A stretch of DNA of 64,000 bases from assembly GCF_004349265.1 (NCBI RefSeq), contig NZ_SMFL01000006.1:186001-250000 (forward strand), written 5' to 3'. This document shows positions 27,292-34,689 of this stretch, one piece after another. The stretch comes from Dyadobacter psychrotolerans. Lineage in GTDB: Bacteria > Bacteroidota > Bacteroidia > Cytophagales > Spirosomataceae. The notes beneath the pieces were generated by a model. That model saw nothing but the letters and a program-made list of their open reading frames with translations. It did not search any database and was not told where the DNA came from. Position 1 is the stretch's first letter, and the number at the start of each line of letters is the position of its first letter. The position numbers were made by a program, and so were the translations under genes.

Positions 27292-28284
27292 ATGAAGAAT
27301 TCCTTTCTTTGTCTCGCTATCTTATTTACAATTACTGCTCATGCACAGGAAACCACATTCGCTGAAAAACTCGGTTATCCCAAAGGCAAAAAGATTCTGA
27401 TCATTCATGTCGATGACGTGGGTATGTCTTATGAATCAAACCAGGGTGCCATCAGGGCAATCCGGGAAGGCGTTGCTAATTCGCTAAGTGTAATGATGCC
27501 CTGCGGATGGGTACCGGGATTTGTGAACTATTGGAAACAAAATAAGGATCTGGATGCAGGTCTTCACCTCACTTTGACTTCCGAATGGAAAGATTACCGC
27601 TGGGGACCGCTTGCGGGAAAATCAAATGTGAAAGGTCTGGTTGATTCTCAGGGAGCCCTGTGGAGCAGCGTGAGTGAAGTAGTAAAAAATGCTTCGCCGG
27701 ATGAAGTGGAAATGGAAATACGTGCACAGCTCGACCGGGCACGTACGATGGGTTTAGAGCCAACGCATCTTGATTCGCACATGGGAACTTTGTTTGCCAC
27801 ACCGGAATTTTTGCAGCGGTATTTAAAAGTAGGTATGCAGGAAAAAATTCCGGTCATGTTTCCCGGAGGTCATAATACGGTTGTACAGCAGCAGGAAAAA
27901 GTAATTGGTGACCAACTGGCGATGACGCGGATCGTTGGAAAACAATTATGGGATGCCGGCCTGCCGGTACTGGACGATCTTGAAAACAGCAGTTACGGCT
28001 GGAAGGGACCTAAAAATGGCGATAAATCCGAAAAGGCTCTGCAAAAGTACAAAACTGGAAAATACATCAATGCCATCAAAAACATCAAACCCGGCCTGAC
28101 AATGGTGATCATGCATTGCACAATTCACACCGAAGTTTTCCCACACATTTCTGACTCCTACCCAACCCGCGAAGGCGACTTTTTGGCCATGATAGACCCT
28201 GAACTAAAAAAATATATTGAAAAGGAAGGGATTATTTTAACTACATGGAGGGAAGCGATGGAAAGACGGGGGAAAGTAAAGTAA
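27292..28284 (+). CDS. Secreted YdjC/ChbG-family carbohydrate deacetylase
   Basis: A 330-residue protein with a signal peptide (LCLAILFTITAHA-Q). The YdjC fold is shown by ILIIHVDDVGMSYESNQG (metal-binding DD near residues 42-43), GLHLTLTSEW (metal His), and THLDSHMGTLF with the following HxxxxT-type region; near the C-terminus VIMHCTIH completes the site. Known members deacetylate chitin-oligosaccharides. Export suggests action on extracellular or periplasmic sugars. It stands alone between gaps, with the nucleotidyltransferase gene convergent 3 bases away. Confidence 0.8.
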   Translation: MKNSFLCLAILFTITAHAQETTFAEKLGYPKGKKILIIHVDDVGMSYESNQGAIRAIREGVANSLSVMMPCGWVPGFVNYWKQNKDLDAGLHLTLTSEWKDYRWGPLAGKSNVKGLVDSQGALWSSVSEVVKNASPDEVEMEIRAQLDRARTMGLEPTHLDSHMGTLFATPEFLQRYLKVGMQEKIPVMFPGGHNTVVQQQEKVIGDQLAMTRIVGKQLWDAGLPVLDDLENSSYGWKGPKNGDKSEKALQKYKTGKYINAIKNIKPGLTMVIMHCTIHTEVFPHISDSYPTREGDFLAMIDPELKKYIEKEGIILTTWREAMERRGKVK

Positions 28285-28287
28285 ATT

Positions 28288-28884
28288 TCAGGACTCCTGA
28301 CTTTCCCAAATCCGCTGTAATTCTTCAAGATCTGCCAGATCTTTTGCGCGTGCAGTTGCTTTTTTTTCTATAATCAAATCTGAAAGCCGGATAACCTGAA
28401 AAGGCGTTCCGTCAAAATCTGCATGTAGTGCTTTTTCATAACAGGCATCAAAGTCTGCTTCTGCAAATGCTTTTAATGAATGTCCGAGATCCAGTTCAAA
28501 ACCCGATAGGCCAAAGCGTACGGAAGTCCATCCAAAAATTAAGGGCATCCCATTAAGTAAATCTGCGCCGGGAACCTCACTTTGAGCTAATGCAGCAACC
28601 AGCGCCCTAGTGTTATCCGGCGTGTTTTTAATCCAAAGATCCATGTCCTGGGTAGTTCGGATGTGCCCGTGAACAACACCTGCCATGCCGCCTACCAATA
28701 AATATTTAACATTAAATCGATTTAAGTTTTGTAAAAGCTGATGCACATCATCGCTGCTGATATCCATAACCAGGGTCTTTTTATTAATTGGATTTGAGCG
28801 ATACAATTTCTCCGCAAGCCGGTTGAGCCGGCCCAGCGATGCAATATTTTCATAATGCTGAGATTTTGTCTTTAAATCGTCCAC
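28288..28884 (-). CDS. Nucleotidyltransferase-fold protein (DUF6036/AbiEii-like)
   Basis: 198 residues. The core is VKYLLVGGMAGVVHGHIRTTQDMDLWI, a GG...D-x-D signature of minimal nucleotidyltransferases, followed by FELDLGHSL for the third acidic residue and IRLSDLIIEKKATARAKDLADLEEL. Antitoxin-type or orphan MNTs share this pattern; no toxin gene lies next to it. A start at the ATG of codon 40 (28767) is possible, since the first 39 residues carry no fold motif. Substrate unknown. Confidence 0.68.
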   Translation of the reverse strand: MDDLKTKSQHYENIASLGRLNRLAEKLYRSNPINKKTLVMDISSDDVHQLLQNLNRFNVKYLLVGGMAGVVHGHIRTTQDMDLWIKNTPDNTRALVAALAQSEVPGADLLNGMPLIFGWTSVRFGLSGFELDLGHSLKAFAEADFDACYEKALHADFDGTPFQVIRLSDLIIEKKATARAKDLADLEELQRIWESQES

Positions 28885-28954
28885 AGGCTTATTTTAATGA
28901 AAGTTCATAAATAAAGATAAGCAAAATGTACAAAATAAAGATCAACCAAATCCC

Positions 28955-28994
28955 ATTGCGTCCATTGAGTAAACCTTAGCGTCCATTGCGGTTA
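28955..28994. repeat. Two-copy tandem repeat with core GCGTCCATTG
   Basis: GCGTCCATTG occurs at 28958-28967 and 28979-28988, a 21-base period, with related flanks. Such short intergenic tandem units are frequent in Bacteroidota; function unknown. Confidence 0.6.
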
Positions 28995-29001
28995 AAAACA
29001 A

Positions 29002-29034
29002 AAACCCCGGCAGACCAAAATCCACCGGGGTTTA
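29002..29034 (-). terminator. Terminator after lpdA
   Basis: Nine-pair stem AAACCCCGG (29002-29010) with CCGGGGTTT (29025-29033); on the minus strand it is followed by a run of T. Confidence 0.8.
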
Positions 29035-29045
29035 TTATTCCAAAA

Positions 29046-29073
29046 AGCTAACAGCTAATCGCCAATAGCTTAC
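29046..29073. repeat. Degenerate heptamer repeat at the lpdA 3' end
   Basis: Four adjacent 7-mers: AGCTAAC, AGCTAAT, CGCCAAT, AGCTTAC. The last overlaps the lpdA stop codon. Resembles short tandem repetitive sequences spread between genes in many genomes. Confidence 0.5.
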
Positions 29074-30467
29074 AAATCAATCGCTTCACCATAAGCCGCC
29101 TCAACAGCACCTTTCAATGCTTCTGACATGGTTGGGTGCGGGTGAATTGCACGCATGATTTCGTGTGAAGTTGTTTCCAGTTTACGGGCAACAACAACCT
29201 CAGCGATCATTTCCGTTACGTTTGCTCCGATCATGTGCGCGCCAAGGAACTCACCGTATTTCGAATCGAAAATAACTTTTACAAAACCATCAGTTACACC
29301 AGCACCAACTGCCTTACCAGACGCTTTGAAAGGAAACTTACCTACTTTGATATCATAACCTGCTTCGCGTGCTTTCTTTTCTGTAAATCCAACAGAAGCG
29401 ATTTCCGGCTGGCAGTAAGTACATCCGGGGATGTTACCATAATCCAAAGCTTCTGTTTTATGACCTGCAATTTTTTCTGCACAGATAATTCCTTCGGCAG
29501 TAGCAACGTGTGCCAAAGCAGGACCAGGTGTACAGTCACCGATTGCATAATATCCCGGAACGCTGGTTTCATACCATTCGCTCACTGTAATTTTGCCTTT
29601 GTCCGTTTTGATACCTGTTTCTTCCAGTCCGATGTTTTCGATATTTGAAACAATACCCGCTGCTGAAAGAACGATGTCTACTTCAAAAGTTTTTTCACCA
29701 TCCGGTGTTTTAACAGAAACTTTGCAGCCTGCGCCGCTTGTATCTACCGACTGTACCGTTGAATTGACATAGGTATCGATACCCAGTTTTTTGTATTGTT
29801 TAGCTATTTCCTTCGAAATGTCTTCATCCTCAACCGGTACTAGGTTTGGAAGGAATTCAACCACGGTTACTTTCGTGCCCATAGATGCGTAAACATATGC
29901 GAACTCCATTCCGATCGCTCCCGAACCAACAACCAGCATACTTCCCGGTTGATTTTCAAGACTCATCGCCTTGCGGTATTCGATCACTTTCTGACCGTCG
30001 ATTTTGATATTTGGCAATTCACGTGCGCGGGCTCCGGTTGCGATCACCACACCTTTTCCGGCTGTATAATCTGTTGATTTACCATCTTTATCAGTGACAG
30101 AGATCGTTTTGTCACCTTTCATTTTAGCGGTACCCATGATGACATCGATCTTGTTTTTCTTCATCAGAAAAGAAACACCTTTGCTCATCGTGTCAGCCAC
30201 ACCGCGGCTGCGTTTGATCACTGCACCGAAATCGGCAGAGTACTCACCCGCATTGATACCATAATCTTTTGCATGCTTAATGTATTCAAAAACCTGCGCA
30301 CTTTTAAGAAGCGCTTTGGTCGGAATGCATCCCCAGTTCAGGCATATTCCACCTAAACTTTCTTTTTCAACAATTGCTACTTTAAGACCTAATTGTGAGG
30401 CACGGATTGCTGCGGGATAACCACCGGGACCGCTTCCAACAACGATCACGTCATATGTTTGAGCCAT
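29070..30467 (-). CDS. lpdA: Dihydrolipoyl dehydrogenase
   Basis: E3 subunit of 2-oxoacid dehydrogenase complexes; reoxidises lipoamide with FAD and NAD. 465 residues, normal length. FAD-binding VIVVGSGPGGYPAAI (7-21), redox disulfide GGICLNWGCIPTK with C42 and C47, NAD-binding SMLVVGSGAIGMEFAYVYAS, FAD phosphate strand YAIGDCTPGP, and C-terminal HPHPTMSE with the catalytic His. A TAACTTTG box at 30516-30523 (minus strand) may be its -7 element, which would place its transcription start at the edge of the GTCA array. The genes for E1 and E2 are not in the window. Confidence 0.95.
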   Translation of the reverse strand: MAQTYDVIVVGSGPGGYPAAIRASQLGLKVAIVEKESLGGICLNWGCIPTKALLKSAQVFEYIKHAKDYGINAGEYSADFGAVIKRSRGVADTMSKGVSFLMKKNKIDVIMGTAKMKGDKTISVTDKDGKSTDYTAGKGVVIATGARARELPNIKIDGQKVIEYRKAMSLENQPGSMLVVGSGAIGMEFAYVYASMGTKVTVVEFLPNLVPVEDEDISKEIAKQYKKLGIDTYVNSTVQSVDTSGAGCKVSVKTPDGEKTFEVDIVLSAAGIVSNIENIGLEETGIKTDKGKITVSEWYETSVPGYYAIGDCTPGPALAHVATAEGIICAEKIAGHKTEALDYGNIPGCTYCQPEIASVGFTEKKAREAGYDIKVGKFPFKASGKAVGAGVTDGFVKVIFDSKYGEFLGAHMIGANVTEMIAEVVVARKLETTSHEIMRAIHPHPTMSEALKGAVEAAYGEAIDL

Positions 30468-30530
30468 TTTCTGGTATTTTTATTTGTACGAAATGGGTTG
30501 ACAAAAAATTTCCCACAAAGTTAGTAAATA

Positions 30531-30620
30531 ACGTCAGGAAATTGTCAGGAAAGGTCACGTATTGTCATTCATTGTCATAGTAAGTCATTTTCTGTAAAGG
30601 ATTGTCAAGTGTAGTCAGGA
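30531..30620. repeat. GTCA array A, 10-bp period
   Basis: GTCA begins at 30544, 30554, 30564, 30574, 30584, 30604 and 30614, with a one-mismatch GTAA at 30594 and another GTCA one base off register at 30533. The other six bases of each unit vary (for example ATTGTCAGGA, ATTGTCATTC). The 10-bp register is directly visible in the sequence blocks. It lies between lpdA and the four-helix-bundle gene. Confidence 0.85.
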
Positions 30621-30663
30621 ATTAAAAATTCAAAACAGTTACTTACACAAATCTTAGTCGTAC

Positions 30664-30695
30664 AAGTGATGCTATCTGACTAAACATCACTTTTT
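30664..30695 (+). terminator. Terminator-like hairpin before the four-helix-bundle gene
   Basis: Perfect 8-pair stem AAGTGATG (30664-30671) with CATCACTT (30685-30692), 13-base loop, then T-run ending 14 bases before the ATG. It could stop read-through or act as a leader structure. Confidence 0.6.
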
Positions 30696-30708
30696 AAACA
30701 AAACAGTC

Positions 30709-31032
30709 ATGAAACTTGAAGAGCTACACATTTACCAAATGGCGATGACTTTGGGAGAGGAAATATGGAAGTTGGCAGAATCATGGAATTATTATGTTAA
30801 GGATACAATTGGGAAACAGCTTGTCCGAGCGGCAGATTCAATTGCCGCGAATATTGCGGAAGGTTACGGGAGATATCACTATAAAGAAAATCTGAACTTT
30901 TGCTTCTATTCCCGTGGTTCTTTAAAAGAAACAGGCACATGGCTGACAAAGGCAAAAAACAGAAATCTCATTTCAATAGAAAAATTCGAAGAATTGAATC
31001 AACTTTGCGAATCATTGTCGGTTAAGCAATAA
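30709..31032 (+). CDS. Four-helix-bundle protein (S23/IVP family), C-terminus probably frameshifted
   Basis: 107 residues of the family first known from 23S rRNA intervening sequences. LEELHIYQMAMTLGEEIWKLAESW, the conserved RAADSIAANIAEGYGR and a final helix are clear. The family normally ends in a LNxYIKxIG-type helix; here the frame stops at 31030 after SVKQ, while the +1 frame from 31022 reads LSNNYIKTIGKVPGKQV and stops at 31073-31075. A small indel near 31005-31022 therefore cut the end, and the ancestral stop overlaps the first GTCA of array B. The biological role of free-standing members is unknown. Confidence 0.72.
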   Translation: MKLEELHIYQMAMTLGEEIWKLAESWNYYVKDTIGKQLVRAADSIAANIAEGYGRYHYKENLNFCFYSRGSLKETGTWLTKAKNRNLISIEKFEELNQLCESLSVKQ

Positions 31033-31071
31033 TTATATCAAAACGATTGGGAAGGTTCCGGGAAAGCAGGT

Positions 31072-31189
31072 ATAGTCAAGTCAGGTGTAGTTGTTTATAG
31101 TCAGCGCTTGTCAAGTATGGTCAGGCATCGTTGACGACTTCCCGACCATTCCTGACTACCTCTTGACAACACTTGACCATACCTGACAA
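31072..31189. repeat. GTCA array B with inverted half (TGAC)
   Basis: GTCA at 31075, 31080, 31100, 31110 and 31120 (degenerate GTTG at 31090 and 31130), then the complement TGAC at 31153, 31164, 31174 and 31184 (CGAC at 31143). Both halves keep the 10-bp register apart from a few slips, so the region can fold into a long imperfect hairpin: TGTCAAGTATGGTCAGG near 31109-31125 is nearly the reverse complement of ACTTGACCATACCTGACA at 31171-31188. It ends 33 bases before prfB. Confidence 0.85.
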
Positions 31190-31221
31190 TAAATTTCATT
31201 TTCATTTAACTTAAACTTCAA

Positions 31222-32296
31222 ATGACAGCAGAGCAATTGAAAGACTTGAAGGCCCGTGTAGAGGCTTTGGGGAGGTATCTTTGACTACGATAACCGAAAA
31301 AAACAGCTAGAAGACCTTGAACAGCAAACTGTTCAGCCCGAATTTTGGGGCGATTCTGCACGTGCAGAAGTAACAATGAAAGAAATCCGCGGGTTGAAAT
31401 TCTGGACCAACGGATATGAAGAACTTTCCAGACTGCGGGATGACCTCGACACGATCTGGGAGTTTTATGATGCCGGTGAAGCTACCGAAGAAGAGGTTGA
31501 CGAAGAGGGTAAAAAACTTTCCGACAAACTTGACGAGATAGAGTTCCGTAAAATGATGGGTGAGGAAGGCGATGAATTGCCTGCCGTTATCGAAATCAAT
31601 TCCGGGGCCGGTGGAACAGAATCGCAGGATTGGGCATCCATGCTGATGCGGATGTACATTATGTGGGCCGAGAAAAACGGCTACAAAGTACGTGAGGTGG
31701 ATTTGCAGGATGGCGATGTAGCCGGCGTTAAGTCTGTAACATTGGAAATCAGCGGTGAATATGCATATGGAAATTTGAAATCTGAAAATGGCGTGCACCG
31801 CCTGGTTCGTATTTCTCCATTTGACTCCAATGCAAGAAGGCATACCTCATTTACCTCGGTTTATGTTTATCCTTTGGCCGATGACAACATCGAAATTGAC
31901 GTCAATCTGGCTGATATTACCTGGGATACGTACCGTTCGGGCGGAGCAGGAGGCCAAAATGTGAACAAGGTGGAAACGGCAGTTCGGCTGCATCACAAAC
32001 CTTCGGGAATTGTGATTGCCTGCCAGCAGGAGCGTTCACAGCTGATGAACAAAGAAGTAGCAATTCGACTTTTGAAATCGCGTCTATATCAGATCGAACT
32101 GGAAAAACGAAACGCAGCCCGTGCAGAAGTAGAAGCGTCCAAACGTAAAATTGAATGGGGATCGCAAATACGGAGTTACGTTCTCGACGACCGTCGTGTA
32201 AAAGATCACCGTACTGATTACCAGACATTTAATACAGAAGCGGTATTAAATGGCGATATCAATGATTTTATCAAGGCTTATTTGATGGAGTCTTAA
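31222..32296 (+). CDS. prfB: Peptide chain release factor 2, programmed +1 frameshift
   Basis: Terminates at UGA and UAA. Translation starts at the ATG 31222 and reads 20 codons to CTT, then an in-frame TGA at 31282-31284; shifting +1 to GAC at 31283 continues to 32296, about 357 residues in all. The C-terminal part has the GGQ loop [19 protein letters not shown] and the region preceding it contains the RF2 recognition motif [10 protein letters not shown]. The frameshift is autoregulatory: low RF2 lets the ribosome pause at TGA and shift. A terminator follows. Confidence 0.95.
31268..31285 (+). promoter_or_regulatory. prfB programmed frameshift site
   Basis: TGGGGAGG (Shine-Dalgarno-like) followed by TAT CTT TGA C, the classic RF2 arrangement with CTT as slippery codon directly before TGA and C after it. 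Confidence 0.95.
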
Positions 32297-32309
32297 GAAT
32301 TGAAAGTAA

Positions 32310-32358
32310 AAAACCTCCGGGCAACTGTTCAGCAAATGAATAAGCTTGGAGGTTTTTT
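32310..32358 (+). terminator. Terminator after prfB
   Basis: AAAACCTCC (32310-32318) pairs with GGAGGTTTT (32348-32356) around a 29-base loop, followed by T-rich sequence. Confidence 0.7.
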
Positions 32359-32393
32359 CGTTTTTGGCTAACTTACTTTCAAATTCTAAAATT

Positions 32394-32681
32394 ATGAGCG
32401 AGCTTGATTTAATGAACAGAGTATCGAAGCTGCCTCCAAATTTAAAAGAGGAAGTTTCTGATTTTGTAGATTTTTTGATCAATAAACATATTACCGCCAG
32501 CTCACCAAAGCAGCCGTTGAAATTTGGTATGATGAAAGGAAATTTTATTATGTCAGAGGATTTTGATGAAGCCCTGAACCTGATAGATGCACGACTCATA
32601 GAAGAACGAAGGTCAAAAGATTCAATTCCTTTTGATAACTTTTTACATCAATTGAAAGACGAAGGGAAATTAGATTCATAA
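32394..32681 (+). CDS. DUF2281-like putative antitoxin
   Basis: 95 residues from the ATG at 32394; the longer frame back to 32346 begins in the prfB terminator. N-terminal LDLMNRVSKLPPNLKEEVSDFVDFLINK is the helical LPxxxxxEVxDFVxFL motif of DUF2281, and FGMMKGNFIMSEDFDEAL matches its GxxKGxxxxSxDFDEPL segment. These proteins are usually antitoxins beside a PIN toxin. Here the partner 5 bases downstream is not a PIN protein. The last 30 residues (SIPFDNFLHQLKDEGKL) form an extra helical tail. Antitoxin role is inference. Confidence 0.62.
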   Translation: MSELDLMNRVSKLPPNLKEEVSDFVDFLINKHITASSPKQPLKFGMMKGNFIMSEDFDEALNLIDARLIEERRSKDSIPFDNFLHQLKDEGKLDS

Positions 32682-32686
32682 CCTTT

Positions 32687-33127
32687 ATGAGTATTAAATT
32701 CTTAATTAATAGCCAAGAAATAAATATCAGATCAACCGGAATACACATTACACGCTGCGACAATTTCAGTTCATTTAAACTTATACTAGCTCCGGAAAAT
32801 TTCAGTAGATTAACAATTTTCTACGCATTCCCTGATACCATTTCCGATGTTACCCATATTACACAACAAGAAGTCTTTGAAATGAAATTGAAGTCGAAGA
32901 AAAATATGGGTGAAATAATTGTTAGCGACATAAAAGAGAAAATTTTAGCAGGATACAAATTCTTCTTTATAAATCCTGCCGGGATAGATTCAAGCGGTGT
33001 TGAAATAATTCTAGACTATATTACTAACCTGTTTGAAAACTCGGAGAAAAATGTATCTATTGTTTTAGTAATGCAGCATAAAGAATATCATTTTTATTTT
33101 GAAGACGATTCTGTTGTAACAAGTTGA
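32687..33127 (+). CDS. Unrecognised 146-residue protein paired with the DUF2281-like gene
   Basis: No known domain recognised. No signal peptide or membrane helix. The N-terminal half is beta-rich (FLINSQEINIRSTGIHITRCDNFSSFKLILAP), a central lysine cluster (MKLKSKKNMGEIIVSDIKEKI) follows, and the end has alternating strands (NVSIVLVMQHKEYHFYFEDD). It starts 5 bases after the DUF2281-like stop, so the two are almost certainly one operon. Acidic and AT-rich (many AAA/AAT/TTT codons) compared with neighbours, which would fit acquisition from elsewhere. Possible toxin by position only. Confidence 0.5.
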   Translation: MSIKFLINSQEINIRSTGIHITRCDNFSSFKLILAPENFSRLTIFYAFPDTISDVTHITQQEVFEMKLKSKKNMGEIIVSDIKEKILAGYKFFFINPAGIDSSGVEIILDYITNLFENSEKNVSIVLVMQHKEYHFYFEDDSVVTS

Positions 33128-33168
33128 CTTGGCAAAAGAAAATCTATGTTTAAAATAAAAAAAACCTT

Positions 33169-33966
33169 TTGAACCTCCACTACCACAAATCCGGCCATGG
33201 CCCAAATATTCTCCTCGCCTTCCACGGCATCGGGCAGGACGGTTTAAGTTGCTTTCAGCCATTTACTGAAAAGCTATCCGATTACTACACCATCTATGCT
33301 TTCGACCTTTTTTTTCACGGAAAAAGCATAGAAACTTTTGCTGCTGATTTTTCTAAAAGTGAATTAATTACAAAAAAAATCTGGACTCAGACGATCCGTC
33401 ACTTTCTTCATAAAGAAAATATTTCCCGTTTTGATATCGCCGGTTTTAGTATGGGAGGCAGGTTTACACTGGCAACCTTGGAAACATTTGCTGACCAAAT
33501 TGACAATGCGTTTTTAATTGCTCCCGACGGCGTTTCAGAGCATCCGCTTTATACGCTTGCTTCCAGATTTGCTCCGTCCCGCAAACTGTTTCGCTGGCTG
33601 ATGCAGCGCCCGCAACTCCTTTTTAAAACTGCCGGAGCTTTGCAGAAAATTGGTATCGTGCACAGCAGCCTGTATCGTTTTACAAAACACGTTCTTAATA
33701 CACCCGAAAAAAGACTGTCCATTTACAGTTCCTGGGTCGCCTTCCGAAAACTTCATTTCGACATTCCCGCACTTTACCAAACTATTGAAAAACAGGAAAT
33801 AAAACTTTACCTGTTTATTGGTAAATATGATAAATTACTTCCTCCTTCGGCGGTGAAAGAACTCTCTGATCTTCTGCCGGTTGAGCGCTATTTTATTCTT
33901 CAAAGCGGACATTCTTTACTGGTAGAAAAAACAGCCGCCTTACTGCCGGAATTACTTGCCAATTAA
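33169..33966 (+). CDS. Alpha/beta hydrolase
   Basis: 265 residues from a TTG; no ATG precedes the first strand (LLAFHGIGQDGLSCFQPFTEKL). The nucleophile elbow is AGFSMGGRF with S94, the oxyanion loop is HGIGQ at 19-23, the acid is probably in the IGKYDKLLPP loop, and the catalytic His in LQSGHSLLVEK. No signal peptide, so cytoplasmic. Substrate unknown; resembles general esterase/BioH-like enzymes. It is 42 bases after the unknown gene. Confidence 0.78.
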   Translation: MNLHYHKSGHGPNILLAFHGIGQDGLSCFQPFTEKLSDYYTIYAFDLFFHGKSIETFAADFSKSELITKKIWTQTIRHFLHKENISRFDIAGFSMGGRFTLATLETFADQIDNAFLIAPDGVSEHPLYTLASRFAPSRKLFRWLMQRPQLLFKTAGALQKIGIVHSSLYRFTKHVLNTPEKRLSIYSSWVAFRKLHFDIPALYQTIEKQEIKLYLFIGKYDKLLPPSAVKELSDLLPVERYFILQSGHSLLVEKTAALLPELLAN

Positions 33967-34114
33967 ATACGTTATCCCTCCTCTGTTTTAATATCCATTA
34001 AAACTAAGAATTATTATATTATTCAAATATTATTTGTACTATTAGAAGAATATTTAAAATCGTTTAGGGATTTCTCTCTGATAGCTGACTACACTTAAAT
34101 TAGTACCAAATCCA

Positions 34115-34669
34115 ATGAATAACTTATTTACTGACGAACAGCTGGTGGATTTGCTTCAGCAAGGCAACGAAAAGGCCTTCGGAGAAATTTACAATCGCTA
34201 TTGGTATAAATTATTCGGCGTAGCATACCATCAAACCGGCACGAAAGAAGAAGCTGAAGAACTTGTACATGATGTTTTTGAAAGTCTCTGGAATAAAAGA
34301 GAGCAAAATAACATTCGTCACCTGAGTTCTTACCTGGTTGTATCTGTCAAAAACCTGACGATCAATTACATCAAATCGCAAATCACCCAGCGTAAATATC
34401 AGGAATATCTTATTTTTCACGAAATACAGCAGTCAAATTCTACTGACGAAATCGTTCGATTCGATGACCTGGCGACAGCAGTGGAGCAGGCAATGAAAAA
34501 GCTTCCTGAGAAAACCAGTGAAGTTTTTAAAATGAGCCGTTTTGAAAATCAATCTGTGAAAGACATCGCACGGCAGCTGAACATTTCTGAAAAAGGAGTT
34601 GAGTACCACATCACCCAATCTCTTAAAGTACTGAAAGAACACTTAAAGGTTTATCATACTGACAACTAA
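34115..34669 (+). CDS. ECF sigma factor, FecI/RpoE-like (Bacteroidota SusC/D-linked)
   Basis: 184 residues with sigma70 region 2 (GNEKAFGEIYNRYWYKLFGVAY, AEELVHDVFESLW) and region 4 (AMKKLPEKTSEVFKMSRFENQSVKDIARQLNISEKGVEYHITQSLKVLKEHL). The set sigma - FecR - SusC - SusD in this order, 20 bases to the next gene, is the trans-envelope signalling unit used by Bacteroidota for glycan or other ligand uptake. It should direct transcription of the downstream susC operon when released. Its own promoter was not identified. Confidence 0.9.
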   Translation: MNNLFTDEQLVDLLQQGNEKAFGEIYNRYWYKLFGVAYHQTGTKEEAEELVHDVFESLWNKREQNNIRHLSSYLVVSVKNLTINYIKSQITQRKYQEYLIFHEIQQSNSTDEIVRFDDLATAVEQAMKKLPEKTSEVFKMSRFENQSVKDIARQLNISEKGVEYHITQSLKVLKEHLKVYHTDN

Positions 34670-34689
34670 CAGACCTAACCTGTACACAA

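Noticed and set aside
30531..31189. Possible CRISPR array at the GTCA repeats
   Set aside because: The repeat unit is only 10 bp with a 4-base core, there are no 20-40-base spacers, and no cas genes are near.
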